Part shown: positions 27,627 to 36,852 of the stretch, one piece after another
Numbering within the stretch: the first letter of the stretch is position 1
How the letters are laid out: every line of letters starts with the position of its first letter
Translations under genes and position numbers: made by a program
The notes under the pieces: model-generated
The model's input: only the letters and a program-made list of their open reading frames with translations
Told to the model about the DNA's origin: nothing
The model's database searches: none
Source of the DNA: Allorhizobium ampelinum S4
Lineage (GTDB): Bacteria; Pseudomonadota; Alphaproteobacteria; Rhizobiales; Rhizobiaceae
Direction: 5' to 3'
NCBI RefSeq assembly: GCF_000016285.1
Contig: NC_011988.1
Coordinates: forward strand, 682,001-746,000
Length of the DNA stretch: 64,000 bases

Positions 27627-29765
27627 ATGTCGAAGAAGACGGTTGCAGATTGGCAGTCGCTTGCCGAAAAGGAGCTGAAGGCCAATCCGGACAGCCTGAC
27701 CTGGCAGACGCCGGAAGGCATTGCCGTCAAGCCGCTTTATACGGCAGACGATCTTGCCGGCATGGACCATCTCGATAGCCTGCCGGGCTTTGCGCCCTTC
27801 ACCCGTGGGCCACGCGCGACGATGTATGCCGGGCGGCCCTGGACGATTCGCCAATATGCCGGGTTTTCCACGGCGGAAGCCTCCAATGCCTTTTACAAAC
27901 GCAATCTGGCGGCTGGACAGAAGGGGCTTTCCGTCGCCTTCGACCTTGCCACGCATCGCGGTTATGACAGTGACCATTCCCGTGTTGAGGGCGATGTTGG
28001 CAAGGCGGGCGTGGCGATTGACAGTGTCGAGGACATGAAAATCCTGTTCGACGGCATTCCGCTGGATGAAATGTCGGTATCGATGACGATGAATGGCGCG
28101 GTCATTCCGATCCTGGCGAGCTTCATTGTGGCGGGCGAAGAACAGGGTGTGTCGCGGGATAAATTGTCGGGCACCATTCAGAACGATATCCTGAAGGAGT
28201 TCATGGTCCGCAACACCTATATCTATCCGCCCGAGCCTTCGATGCGGATTGTCGCTGATATTATCGACTATACCGCGAGGGAGATGCCGAAGTTCAACTC
28301 CATCTCGATCTCCGGCTATCATATGCAGGAGGCGGGCGCGACGCTGGTGCAGGAACTTGCCTTCACGCTTGCCGATGGCCGTGAATATGTGCGGGCAGCG
28401 CTGGCCAAGGGCCTGGATGTCGATGCCTTCGCAGGCCGGCTGTCGTTCTTCTTCGCCATTGGCATGAATTTCTTTATGGAAGCGGCAAAACTACGGGCCG
28501 CCCGGCTGCTGTGGACCCGGATCATGCAGGAATTTAACCCCAAAAAGCCCGCCTCGCTGATGCTGCGCACCCATTGTCAGACGTCAGGCGTATCGCTGGC
28601 CGAGCAGGACCCGTATAACAACATTGTCCGCACCGCTTTTGAGGCGATGTCGGCAGTGCTGGGCGGCACGCAATCGCTGCATACCAATTCCTTCGATGAA
28701 GCCATAGCGCTTCCCACCGAGTTCTCCGCGCGCATTGCCCGCAATACCCAGCTGATCTTGCAGCATGAAACCGGCGTGACCAAGGTGGTCGATCCGCTGG
28801 CTGGCTCTTACTATGTCGAAAGCCTGACCAAGGAACTGGCGGATGCGGCCTGGGCACTGATCGAAGAAGTGGAAAGCCTGGGTGGCATGACCAAGGCGGT
28901 GGCTGACGGCCTGCCCAAACGCCTGATCGAGGAGGCCGCCACCCGCCGCCAGGCGGCTGTGGACCGCCGCGAGGAGGTGATCGTTGGCGTCAACAAATAC
29001 CGGCTGGAAACCGAAGACGAGATCGACATTCTCGATATCGACAATGCCACTGTCCGTCTTGGCCAGATCAAGCGCCTTGAAGACACCAAGCGCCGCCGGG
29101 ATGTAAAAACGGTGGAGGCGAGCCTGGTGGAGATGACCCGCATTGCCAAAACAGGAGAGGGCAATCTCTTGGCCGCCGCCGTTGATGCCGCCCGCGCCCG
29201 TGCCACCGTGGGCGAAATATCGGATGCCATGCGGTCGGTGTTTGGCGATCACACTGCCGTGCCCAAAGTGGTATCCAAGGTCTACGGCGACCGCTATCAC
29301 GATGATCCAGAATATCAGACGCTTGTCGGCCAGCTATCTGACTTTGCCACAGTGCTGGGGGGCAAGCCGAAGATCATGGTGGCCAAGCTTGGCCAGGATG
29401 GCCATGACCGGGGTGCGAAAGTCATTTCCTCGGCGTTTGGCGATATCGGCTTTGATGTCATTGCCGGTCCGTTGTTCCAGACCCCGGAGGAAACCGCCGA
29501 TCTGGCCGTCAGCCACAAGGTTCAGGTCGTCGGCATGTCCTCGCTGGCGGCTGGCCATAAAACGCTTGCGCCACAACTGGTTGCTGCACTCAAGGCCAAA
29601 GGCGCGGAAAACATCATCGTCGTGGTTGGCGGTGTGATCCCAAGACAGGATTATCAGTTCCTCCTCGACCACGGCGTCGCAGCCGTCTTCGGACCTGGAA
29701 CAAACGTGCTGGAGGCCGCAAGAGCCGTCATCAATCTTATGCAGGGTCGGTTGCGAAACCAGTAA
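27627..29765 (+). CDS. bhbA: Methylmalonyl-CoA mutase (adenosylcobalamin-dependent)
   Basis: 712 residues, the length of the single-chain mutase. The ribosome site GGTGGAGGG precedes the ATG. The TIM-barrel domain contains '[23 protein letters not shown]'-like sequence at about 55-75 and '[14 protein letters not shown]'. The C-terminal B12 domain has the base-off motif DxHxxG in '[10 protein letters not shown]' with His at about 593, then 'GMSSLAAGH' and 'VVVGGVIP'. It converts (R)-methylmalonyl-CoA to succinyl-CoA, completing propionyl-CoA use. The symbol follows the Sinorhizobium gene name from memory. No epimerase gene is in the window. Confidence 0.95.
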   Translation: MSKKTVADWQSLAEKELKANPDSLTWQTPEGIAVKPLYTADDLAGMDHLDSLPGFAPFTRGPRATMYAGRPWTIRQYAGFSTAEASNAFYKRNLAAGQKGLSVAFDLATHRGYDSDHSRVEGDVGKAGVAIDSVEDMKILFDGIPLDEMSVSMTMNGAVIPILASFIVAGEEQGVSRDKLSGTIQNDILKEFMVRNTYIYPPEPSMRIVADIIDYTAREMPKFNSISISGYHMQEAGATLVQELAFTLADGREYVRAALAKGLDVDAFAGRLSFFFAIGMNFFMEAAKLRAARLLWTRIMQEFNPKKPASLMLRTHCQTSGVSLAEQDPYNNIVRTAFEAMSAVLGGTQSLHTNSFDEAIALPTEFSARIARNTQLILQHETGVTKVVDPLAGSYYVESLTKELADAAWALIEEVESLGGMTKAVADGLPKRLIEEAATRRQAAVDRREEVIVGVNKYRLETEDEIDILDIDNATVRLGQIKRLEDTKRRRDVKTVEASLVEMTRIAKTGEGNLLAAAVDAARARATVGEISDAMRSVFGDHTAVPKVVSKVYGDRYHDDPEYQTLVGQLSDFATVLGGKPKIMVAKLGQDGHDRGAKVISSAFGDIGFDVIAGPLFQTPEETADLAVSHKVQVVGMSSLAAGHKTLAPQLVAALKAKGAENIIVVVGGVIPRQDYQFLLDHGVAAVFGPGTNVLEAARAVINLMQGRLRNQ

Positions 29766-29821
29766 GACCACGCTTGAGGCGCGGGCTCTTTTCGGAAAGC
29801 ACAGGGTTGTGGGTATTATTT

Positions 29822-29869
29822 TTATCAAAATAGTTTGAATACTAATTATATCCGTGCTATTTAGAAGTC
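29822..29869 (+). promoter_or_regulatory. AT-rich probable MarR promoter/operator
   Basis: The 104-bp gap before the MarR gene contains an AT-rich block with the interrupted repeat TAGT-TTGAAT-ACTA (about 29831-29844) and further TA-rich sequence up to the start codon. MarR-type repressors commonly bind such imperfect palindromes over their own promoter. Support is positional only. Confidence 0.35.
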
Positions 29870-30334
29870 ATGAACAATGATCTCGACACCCGCAGACGTT
29901 TGACCAGCCAGCTGTTTTCGGCCGCGCGCCTCTGGCGCCGGACGATCGATGTGATCCTGGCCGAGCATGGAATTTCCGAGGCTTGCGCTTCGCCCCTGGT
30001 GTGGATCGGGCGGTTAGGGGGCGGTATTCGCCAGATCACCCTTGCCGAACATGTCGGCATTGAGGGGCCTTCGCTGGTGCGGCTGCTTGACCAGCTTGAA
30101 GCCTCGGGAATGGTCATGCGCAAGGACGATCCCACCGACAGGCGGGCCAAGGGTCTTTGGCTGACGCCGGAAGGCACGCGCATGGCAGCACGGATAGAAG
30201 CGGTGCTGGACGAGGAAAGGGCAGGGGTCTTCGAAGGAATTTCCCAGGCGGATCTTGAAACGACTCTACGCGTTTTAATGGAGTTTCAGCAGCGCTGCGT
30301 CGATCTGCGGGCGAGCCGGGACAAGAAGGACTAG
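29870..30334 (+). CDS. MarR-family transcriptional regulator
   Basis: 154 residues. The winged helix (about 45-105) shows 'IRQITLAEHVGIEGPSLVRLLDQLEASGMVMRKDDPTDRRAKGLWLTPEG', a textbook MarR DNA-binding region including the wing 'DPTDRRAKG'. It is the first gene of an apparent operon with FUSC, DUF1656 and HlyD genes (5-bp gap to the next). MarR proteins in this setting usually respond to phenolic acids and relieve repression of the exporter. Confidence 0.92.
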   Translation: MNNDLDTRRRLTSQLFSAARLWRRTIDVILAEHGISEACASPLVWIGRLGGGIRQITLAEHVGIEGPSLVRLLDQLEASGMVMRKDDPTDRRAKGLWLTPEGTRMAARIEAVLDEERAGVFEGISQADLETTLRVLMEFQQRCVDLRASRDKKD

Positions 30335-30339
30335 GGTCG

Positions 30340-32415
30340 ATGGTCGCACCAACCTGGAGAGACTGGGTGTTTTCCGGCAAGGCTTTTGCGGCTGCCATGC
30401 TGGCCCTTTATCTTGCCCTGATGTTTGATCTGTCGCGGCCCTATTGGGCTGTTTCGGCGGTCTATATCGTTTCCAATCCCTTTGCGGGCGCAACCAAATC
30501 CAAGGCGCTGTACCGTGTGCTTGGCACATTGCTGGGTGCAAGTGCTGCGGTTTTGTTCGTGCCGGTCTTCGTCAATGCCCCGGAGCTTTTATCTCTGGTC
30601 GTGGCGCTCTGGACCGGAACTCTGTTGTTTTTGTCGATGCTCGACCGTTCGGCGCGTGCCTATGTTTTCATGTTGGCCGGTTACACGCTGCCGCTGATCG
30701 CCCTGCCCAGCGTCAGTGATCCCGGCGGCGTTTTCGATGTCGCGCTGGCGCGGTCCGAGGAAATTACCCTGGGCATTTTATGCGCCACGCTCGTCAATCA
30801 GGTGGTGTTTCCCTCCAGCATCGGTCGCTTGTTTGGGGACAGGATCAATGTTTGGCTGGCCGATGCTGGTGCCTGGGCCGAAGATATTTTGCGCGGCGAA
30901 GGTGCCATACCGTCCACCCCGCTGAAACGTCAGCAATTGGCCTCTGACGTGTCCAGTCTTGACCTGATGATCAGTCAGTTGAGTTACGATCCGGGAACCA
31001 AGGATGTCGTTGGTCAGGCGCGGGAGCTTCGTGGCCGGCTTTTGATGCTGCTGCCAGTATTTTCATCGCTGGCAGACCGCCTGCATGCCGTCAAACAGCA
31101 ATCCGGCCTGGATGACACCCTCATCGCACTGCTCAATGATATCGCCGATTGGTTCAAGCTGGGTGGCGGCGTCGAGACGGAAAAGGCTGGCGCCAGCCTG
31201 CTGGCTCGGATCAACACCATGCAGAAGCAGGATAAGCCGCATGGCTGGGATGATCTCGTCATGTCCAGCCTGCTGACCCGGCTGAAGGATGTCGTTGAAC
31301 TCTGGCAGGATTGCCTGACGCTGCGCGATCACATCGCTAGCGGCGGCCATGCGGCGGAGACTTTGCCGCTCCTGCACACCAGGCGTATCTTGGCGGGCTC
31401 ACGGCATTTCGACCATGCATTGCTCGCCATGAAAGTGGCCGTTGTGGTGGTGGGCATTCTATTGGCCTGCGCATTCTGGATTGCCAGCGGCTGGAGCCAG
31501 GGCGCGAGTTTCGTTTCCATGGTCGCGGTGTCCTGTTCGTTTTTCGCCGCCCAGGACCGGCCTGCGCCGATGATCCGCAAAATGCTGATCTGGACTGCCC
31601 TGTCGATTGTGGTGGCCTTTGTCTATCTCTTTGCCATTCTTCCGGCCGTCACGTCCTTCGAAATGCTGGTGCTGACGCTGGCGCCGATGTTCCTGTTCAT
31701 CGGGTTGAAGATGAGCAATCCGCAAATGGGGATGTTTTTCATGCTGCTGGCAGTCAACAGTGCCACGCTGATCGCCATTCAGGACCAGTATTCCGCCGAT
31801 CTGACCAGCTTTGCCAATGGCGGGCTGGCCACCTTGCTCGGTATTGGTTTTGCCCAACTCTGGGTCACCGTCGCCCAGCCTTTCGGGGCTGAACTGGCGG
31901 CTCGGCGACTGATGAAATCTGGGTGGCGCGATCTTGCCGATACGGCTTCCGGATCACGGTCGGGAGATGTCGACCGCCTTTCCAGCCGCAGTCTCGACCG
32001 GCTTGGGCAGCTTGTCCCGCGGTTGGCGGCATTGAATGTGCGCGATCTCGGCGATGTCGATGGCTTTGCCGATGTCCGGCTCGGGTTCAACGTGGTGACG
32101 CTGCAACAACAGCGGCCGTCGCTTGGGCAGGAAAGCGGTACGCTCATCTCACAGGTTCTTGCTGGCATTGCAGACCATTATCGGCGTCGGTTGAAGCTTG
32201 GTGGCTCAAGCCCGGCGCAGCCGCAATTGCAGGACACCATCGACAGGGCGCTCGAGACGGTGATGCGCAACGAGGGCGATGTCGGGCGCCGTGTGACCGA
32301 CGCATTGGTCGGCCTCAGGCGCGTGCTGTTTGGTCAATCGCCACCGCCAAGCCTTTCCCCGCAGGCCGGTGGTTCGCAGTCCGGCGCCCACCAACTTTCT
32401 TTCGCAGCAGAGTAA
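30340..32415 (+). CDS. FUSC-family aromatic-acid exporter-like protein (AaeB-like)
   Basis: 691 residues. Two blocks of closely spaced membrane helices (about 15-165 and 360-510) flank a long cytoplasmic region rich in helices, and a soluble C-terminal domain ends the protein. 'RPYWAVSAVYIVSNPFAGATKSKALYRVLGTLLGA' near residue 30 is characteristic of the FUSC/AaeB group. These inner-membrane proteins work with HlyD-type AaeA partners to export hydroxylated aromatic carboxylic acids or fusaric acid. The partner gene is at 32627. Confidence 0.9.
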   Translation: MVAPTWRDWVFSGKAFAAAMLALYLALMFDLSRPYWAVSAVYIVSNPFAGATKSKALYRVLGTLLGASAAVLFVPVFVNAPELLSLVVALWTGTLLFLSMLDRSARAYVFMLAGYTLPLIALPSVSDPGGVFDVALARSEEITLGILCATLVNQVVFPSSIGRLFGDRINVWLADAGAWAEDILRGEGAIPSTPLKRQQLASDVSSLDLMISQLSYDPGTKDVVGQARELRGRLLMLLPVFSSLADRLHAVKQQSGLDDTLIALLNDIADWFKLGGGVETEKAGASLLARINTMQKQDKPHGWDDLVMSSLLTRLKDVVELWQDCLTLRDHIASGGHAAETLPLLHTRRILAGSRHFDHALLAMKVAVVVVGILLACAFWIASGWSQGASFVSMVAVSCSFFAAQDRPAPMIRKMLIWTALSIVVAFVYLFAILPAVTSFEMLVLTLAPMFLFIGLKMSNPQMGMFFMLLAVNSATLIAIQDQYSADLTSFANGGLATLLGIGFAQLWVTVAQPFGAELAARRLMKSGWRDLADTASGSRSGDVDRLSSRSLDRLGQLVPRLAALNVRDLGDVDGFADVRLGFNVVTLQQQRPSLGQESGTLISQVLAGIADHYRRRLKLGGSSPAQPQLQDTIDRALETVMRNEGDVGRRVTDALVGLRRVLFGQSPPPSLSPQAGGSQSGAHQLSFAAE

Positions 32416-32420
32416 CGTCA

Positions 32421-32630
32421 ATGCCGACCGAATTCGATATCTATGGCGTCTATATCCCGCGCCTTTTCGTGGTGATGCTGATCGCGTTGCTGATCAGCAT
32501 GGTGATCCGCAAGCTGCTGGCCTGGATGGGTGCCTATGGGCTCGTCTGGCATCGTGGGCTTTTCGATGTTGCGCTCTTTGTCCTGCTGACGGCAGGTCTT
32601 TCCTTTCTAACACGCTGGTTTGTCTCATGA
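32421..32630 (+). CDS. DUF1656 small membrane protein
   Basis: 69 residues, ATG at 32421 five bases after the FUSC stop. 'MPTEFDIYGVYIPRLFVVMLIALLISMVIRKLL' followed by 'GLFDVALFVLLTAGLSFL' gives two membrane helices with the FDIYGVYIPP-like opening that defines DUF1656 (AaeX-like) proteins. They accompany FUSC and HlyD genes; the precise role is unknown, possibly assembly of the exporter. Its stop overlaps the next start (ATGA). Confidence 0.92.
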   Translation: MPTEFDIYGVYIPRLFVVMLIALLISMVIRKLLAWMGAYGLVWHRGLFDVALFVLLTAGLSFLTRWFVS

Positions 32631-33508
32631 CGATGTTGAAATCTCTCGGTAGGGTCGCTGTTACCCTGGTTGTCGTTGTTGCCGCGCTTTTTGCCGGCTA
32701 TCACCTCTGGGTCTATTATATGGAAGAGCCGTGGACGCGCGACGGGCGCGTGCGCGCCGATGTCGCCGAGATTGCCCCTGATGTCACCGGTCCGGTCAGC
32801 GAGGTGCTGGCGAAGGACAACGCGACCGTGCGTAAGGGCGATGTTCTGTTCAAGGTCGATGCAAAACGGTTCGAACTGGCTCTGGAGCAGGCGCAGGCCG
32901 ATCTCGATCAGGCGAAATCCTCGCTGGATGAGGCCGTCCGCGAACGCCAGCGCGAAGAGCGGCTTGGCGATTCCGCTTCGGCCCAGGCGCGCGACAAGGC
33001 GGTGTCTGCCGAAGAGCAGGCCCAGGCTTCCTATAACAAGGCCCTTGCCAGCCGCGATGTTGCCAAGCTGGATCTGGATCGCACCGAAGTCAAATCCACC
33101 GTTAACGGCACGGTGAGCAATTTCTCTCTTCAGGTCGGTGATTTCGTCAATAGAGGCACGGCTACGGTGGCTGTCGTCAACACCGATACCTTGCGGGTCG
33201 AGGCCTATTTCGAGGAAAGCAAATTGCAGCGCATTCGTGAAGGCGACCGGGCCTCCGTGCGGATCATGGGACAAAAAACCGTGCTGACTGGCCGGGTGGA
33301 AAGCATGGCGACCGGCATCCAGGACCGCGAGCGCGATTCAAGCTCCGGCCTGCTGGTCAATATCACCCCGACATTCAACTGGGTCCGGCTGGCGCAGCGC
33401 GTGCCTGTGCGCATTCATCTCGAAAATGTCCCAGAGGGTACAAGGCTGATCTCGGGCCTGACGGCCACAGTGGACATCCAACCGGAAGCGCAGGCTGGTC
33501 AGAAGTAG
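32627..33508 (+). CDS. HlyD/AaeA-type membrane-fusion protein
   Basis: 293 residues from the ATG at 32627, which overlaps the DUF1656 stop. One N-terminal membrane helix (about 10-29) precedes 'YYMEEPWTRDGRVRADVAEIAPDVTGPVSEVLAKDNATVRKGDVLF', the first lipoyl half. A coiled-coil hairpin (about 80-140) and the second half 'TEVKSTVNGTVSNFSLQVGDFVNRG' follow. It bridges the FUSC pump to an outer-membrane channel not encoded here. Confidence 0.92.
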   Translation: MTMLKSLGRVAVTLVVVVAALFAGYHLWVYYMEEPWTRDGRVRADVAEIAPDVTGPVSEVLAKDNATVRKGDVLFKVDAKRFELALEQAQADLDQAKSSLDEAVRERQREERLGDSASAQARDKAVSAEEQAQASYNKALASRDVAKLDLDRTEVKSTVNGTVSNFSLQVGDFVNRGTATVAVVNTDTLRVEAYFEESKLQRIREGDRASVRIMGQKTVLTGRVESMATGIQDRERDSSSGLLVNITPTFNWVRLAQRVPVRIHLENVPEGTRLISGLTATVDIQPEAQAGQK

Positions 33509-33585
33509 CGATACTGCATAATTCCTTCAACCGATTCCGGTTTGCGTCATTATCCAGTAAGCCACCGCGACCTCTGATATCTTGA

Positions 33586-33610
33586 GCCTCGGCATTTTTA
33601 TTGCCGAGGC
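33586..33610 (+). terminator. Hairpin terminator after the FUSC/HlyD operon
   Basis: GCCTCGGCA (33586-33594) pairs perfectly with TGCCGAGGC (33602-33610) around a TTTTTAT loop, between convergent HlyD and FAH-family genes. A short CCGATTCCGGTTT repeat lies just before it at 33531-33543. No long T-tract follows, so termination strength is uncertain. Confidence 0.55.
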
Positions 33611-33680
33611 CGATATACTGCTGACGGCGAGCCTGTGGTGATTCGCACCGAACCACGAGGACGCAGCAACCACAAAAACC

Positions 33681-34523
33681 TTAGATATCGGCGATGAATG
33701 CCTGTTTCTGGGTGCCGAGACCTTCGATGCCCAGTTCGACCACATCGCCCGCTTTCAGGAAGCGTGGTGGCTTCATGCCCAGGCCGACGCCGGGCGGCGT
33801 GCCGGTGGAAATCACATCGCCGGGATGCAGGCTCATGAATTGGCTGAGATAGGACACGAGAAAGGCGACGCCGTAGACCATGGTCTTGGAGGAGCCGTCC
33901 TGCATGGTCTCGCCATTGACGGTCAGCCACATTTTCAGGTTCTGCGGATCGGCAATCTCGTCCTTGGTGACCAGCCAGGGACCGATCGGGCCAAAGGTGT
34001 CGCAGGATTTGCCCTTGGTCCATTGACCGGCCCGTTCGGTCTGGAAGGCGCGCTCGGACACGTCATGGGAAACGCAGTAACCTGCGACATAGTCCATGGC
34101 GTCTGCTTCTGACACATATTTCGCCGTCTTGCCGATGACGACGCCAAGTTCGACTTCCCAATCGGTTTTTTCCGAACCGCGAGGGATCAATACTTCATCA
34201 TTAGGACCGCAAATCGCTGAAGTCGCCTTCATGAAGATCACCGGTTCAGGCGGAACGGTTGCGCCGGTTTCTGCTGCATGGTCGGAATAGTTGAGGCCGA
34301 TGCAGATGAACTTGCCGGTGCCGGAGACGCAGGCGCCGATCCTGCCGGGCGCAAGTTCCGGCAGCGTTTCGGGATTGAGCGCCGCCAGTTGCGACAGCCC
34401 CTCCGGCGAAATCGCGGCGCCGCCGATATCGGTGACATGGGCGGAGAGATCGCGGATCTTGCCATCGCTATCGAGAAGGGCTGGCTTTTCCTGGCCAATC
34501 GGGCCAACGCGCATCAGTTTCAT
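33681..34523 (-). CDS. Fumarylacetoacetate-hydrolase-family protein (2,4-diketo-3-deoxy-sugar-acid hydrolase-like)
   Basis: 280 residues. The N-terminal part 'MKLMRVGPIGQEKPALLDSDGKIRDLSAH' and the catalytic domain with 'FICIGLNYSDHAAETG', 'DWEVELGVVIGKTAKYV' (metal-binding Glu residues) and 'GDVISTGTPPGVGLGMKPP' match bacterial FAH proteins annotated as diketo-deoxyfuconate hydrolase or ureidoglycolate lyase. Paired with the SDR gene immediately upstream, a step after oxidation of a 2-keto-3-deoxy sugar acid is favoured. The last gene of the minus-strand sugar-acid locus. Confidence 0.88.
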   Translation of the reverse strand: MKLMRVGPIGQEKPALLDSDGKIRDLSAHVTDIGGAAISPEGLSQLAALNPETLPELAPGRIGACVSGTGKFICIGLNYSDHAAETGATVPPEPVIFMKATSAICGPNDEVLIPRGSEKTDWEVELGVVIGKTAKYVSEADAMDYVAGYCVSHDVSERAFQTERAGQWTKGKSCDTFGPIGPWLVTKDEIADPQNLKMWLTVNGETMQDGSSKTMVYGVAFLVSYLSQFMSLHPGDVISTGTPPGVGLGMKPPRFLKAGDVVELGIEGLGTQKQAFIADI

Positions 34524-34567
34524 CGGATGTTTCCTTTCATGTTTCGAAGTATTTTCTTGGAAATGCC

Positions 34568-35302
34568 CTAAATCGACCAGCCGCCATCGATGGCATAGGC
34601 CTGTCCCGTCGTATAGGTGGCGCCAGCCAGATAGACGGCAAGATCGGCGATCTCTTCCGGCGTGCCGATCCGCCCAATCGGCTGGCGGGCGATGAAGGCG
34701 GCGCGGGCCGCTTCATAATCGCCTTGCGCCTTCAGCCTGTCCTGAAGCGAAGGGCTTTCGACCGTGCCGGGGCAAATGGCATTGCAGCGGATGCCCTTGG
34801 CGACATATTCGGCGGAGACGGATTTGGTCAGGCCGATCACGGCGGCCTTGGTGATGGAATAGGCGCAGCGGTTGGCAACGCCTTTCACGCTGGAGGCGAC
34901 TGAAGACATATTGATGATCGCGCCATCGCCTTTTTCGATCATCGCAGGCAGGACGGCGCGGATGGTGCGCACCATGGCATGCACATTGAGGTCGAAGGCA
35001 AAGTCCAGTTCGTCGTCCTTCATGTCGAGAACCGAGCCAGCATGAACGAAACCGGCGCAATTGAACAGCACGTCGAAGGGACCGGTTTCAGTAATCACCG
35101 CCTTGACCTCTTCGTCCTTCAAAACGTTGAGCCGGCGTGTGGTGATACCAGCCTCCGCTTCCAGGCTGGCCAGCGCCTGCTCGTTGATGTCAGTGGCGAC
35201 GACCGTGGCGCCGGCGCGGGCAAAGGCCAATGCGCTGGCCCTGCCTATGCCCTGGCCAGCGGCTGTTATCAGCACCTTTTTATGATCAAGAGACGACGAC
35301 AT
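34568..35302 (-). CDS. SDR-family dehydrogenase (2-keto-3-deoxy-L-fuconate dehydrogenase/BDH2-like)
   Basis: 244 residues. The cofactor motif is TAAGQGIG (13-20), NCAG lies at 81-84, and the catalytic set is Ser133/134, Tyr148 and Lys152 ('YSITK'). 'ATDINEQALASLE' with Asp at the end of beta-2 favours NAD. The overall sequence resembles 2-keto-3-deoxy-L-fuconate dehydrogenases and the related DHRS6/BDH2 group. With the FAH hydrolase 44 bp downstream it would oxidise a 2-keto-3-deoxy acid to a diketo acid. Preceded by TCCTCC-complement (GGAGGAAA) ribosome site. Confidence 0.88.
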   Translation of the reverse strand: MSSSLDHKKVLITAAGQGIGRASALAFARAGATVVATDINEQALASLEAEAGITTRRLNVLKDEEVKAVITETGPFDVLFNCAGFVHAGSVLDMKDDELDFAFDLNVHAMVRTIRAVLPAMIEKGDGAIINMSSVASSVKGVANRCAYSITKAAVIGLTKSVSAEYVAKGIRCNAICPGTVESPSLQDRLKAQGDYEAARAAFIARQPIGRIGTPEEIADLAVYLAGATYTTGQAYAIDGGWSI

Positions 35303-35445
35303 TGGGTTTTCCTCCTGGGGTTCGGGCAGCCTTTGAGGGGACGAAGGGGTTGGGCTTTTGGTGCACGAACCACTCGTCTTCCTATCGATACCACCGGATT
35401 ATTGCAGAATTTCCGCCTGATCCTCTTCCATTTCAAGGGGAAATT

Positions 35446-35468
35446 GTAATGTATAAATAATGCATTAC
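35446..35468. promoter_or_regulatory. 23-bp operator-like palindrome upstream of the SDR gene
   Basis: GTAATGTAT-AAATA-ATGCATTAC is an inverted repeat with 8 of 9 arm positions matching, 144 bp upstream of the SDR start in the 214-bp gap after the thioesterase gene. This gap therefore probably holds a separate promoter for the SDR/FAH pair. Confidence 0.5.
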
Positions 35469-35516
35469 GGGGAATGCGCGATGAACTATAGGTCGCTGGA
35501 CGGTGTAAGGTCAAGC

Positions 35517-36752
35517 TTACTTGGCGCACTGATCTGAAGGACATCTGAGGCATTCGTCCAACCGCCAATCCAGGTCGCGGGCGAGTGTTTCGGCATTGCG
35601 GCCAATCACGATACTCTGGTGATTGCCGCGCATGTCGATCCACTCTGCGCCCGGCAAGAAAGCCTCCCATATGGTCTTCGGATCGCAATCAATCGGTGAA
35701 CCACCAAGGGCGCGATAGAATGTCAAACGACCGGTATAAAGTCGTGGCCGGTAGAGCCCCTTCATTCTCAGAAGCTGACGGGCCAGTCGATCATAGCTGG
35801 GAGGGTAATTACCGATCCATTGCGGCGCCATCGTCGGATAGTCGGGGTGACGGGGATCGCGGAAGCGAAACAGAAATGGGCGGAAATAGGCGGCAATGCC
35901 AGCGGCTAGGGTGATCATCTTTGTCCATCGGGTGCTGATGGGAAGACCTCCATCACGTCTGGTGTGCCGGTCAGGCGGTATGGCGGTCGGGTCAAGCCGG
36001 GGCTTTGCGGTCCTCAGCCGCCGCGTCAAGCGTTTCAGCATGAACCGCGACCAGACGGTTAGCGGCCAGATATACTCGCTTTGGGGTGTGTCGATCAGGC
36101 CAAGAAAGGCGACATCCTGGCCACTGTCTTTCAATGCTCTCGCCAGTTCAAGCGCCAAAACTCCGCCGAAGGAATAGCCCATCAAACAATAGGGACCGGG
36201 AATGCTCGCCTCTCGCAGGGCTGTGAGACAGGTGCGAATTTCATCCTCGACCACAGCCGGGTCACGACTGGTGTTATCGAAGGGCGTCAGGGACATGCCG
36301 AGAATTCGGCCCGGAAAGTGCAATCGTTGAATGAAGTCCTGTACTTCCAGAAAACAGCTCAAGCCTCCGGCAAAAACGATCAATGTCTTGTCCGTGGAAC
36401 CCTTCCTGATTTCGATAATCTTTGGCAGGTTCAAATAGGCCCCATTCTCGATGGCACGGGCAAGCGCCTGCGGACTTGGCCAGAGATAGAAACTGTTGAC
36501 ATCCAGTTCTATGGAGGTTTCCCGCCAGAAACGGTCAATGATGCGCAAGGCCCGGTTGATGGTCAGACCGTCTTCCAGCAGATTGTCTTCGGGCGACACA
36601 GCACGTTTCAATTCCTGGCGACAGAGATCGACCAGCAATGCCGTGACATTCATACGAACAGCCCGTTGCCGGCCCAAATCGTCTTCATTTACGATCCTCG
36701 CAGACATGATCTCGATATCCATCGCCTTAGGTGGAGAGGATAGTGAGGACAA
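35517..36752 (-). CDS. Type I thioesterase with N-terminal degenerate ACP-like domain
   Basis: 411 residues. Residues about 36-105 resemble a carrier domain ('VSPEDNLLEDGLTINRALRIIDRFWRETSIEL...FYLWPSPQALARAIENG'), but the phosphopantetheine serine motif (GxDS) reads DGLTI, so it is probably not pantetheinylated. Residues about 120-410 form an alpha/beta-hydrolase thioesterase: Ser194 in GYSFGG, Asp221 (27 residues later, as in surfactin-synthetase TE), His378 in 'GNHQSIV'. Such domains normally end NRPS/PKS enzymes; none is nearby. Location inside a sugar-acid locus is unexplained. Starts at residue 11 or 16 are also possible. Confidence 0.75.
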   Translation of the reverse strand: MSSLSSPPKAMDIEIMSARIVNEDDLGRQRAVRMNVTALLVDLCRQELKRAVSPEDNLLEDGLTINRALRIIDRFWRETSIELDVNSFYLWPSPQALARAIENGAYLNLPKIIEIRKGSTDKTLIVFAGGLSCFLEVQDFIQRLHFPGRILGMSLTPFDNTSRDPAVVEDEIRTCLTALREASIPGPYCLMGYSFGGVLALELARALKDSGQDVAFLGLIDTPQSEYIWPLTVWSRFMLKRLTRRLRTAKPRLDPTAIPPDRHTRRDGGLPISTRWTKMITLAAGIAAYFRPFLFRFRDPRHPDYPTMAPQWIGNYPPSYDRLARQLLRMKGLYRPRLYTGRLTFYRALGGSPIDCDPKTIWEAFLPGAEWIDMRGNHQSIVIGRNAETLARDLDWRLDECLRCPSDQCAK

Positions 36753-36852
36753 TCACGATGAAGCCAAAAGGCCTCGTCGTGGTCTATCTACGACATTATG
36801 CCGTTAATGAGAATGGATTTCACCAAAAAAGTCAGACCACGAGGCGCTGCGT

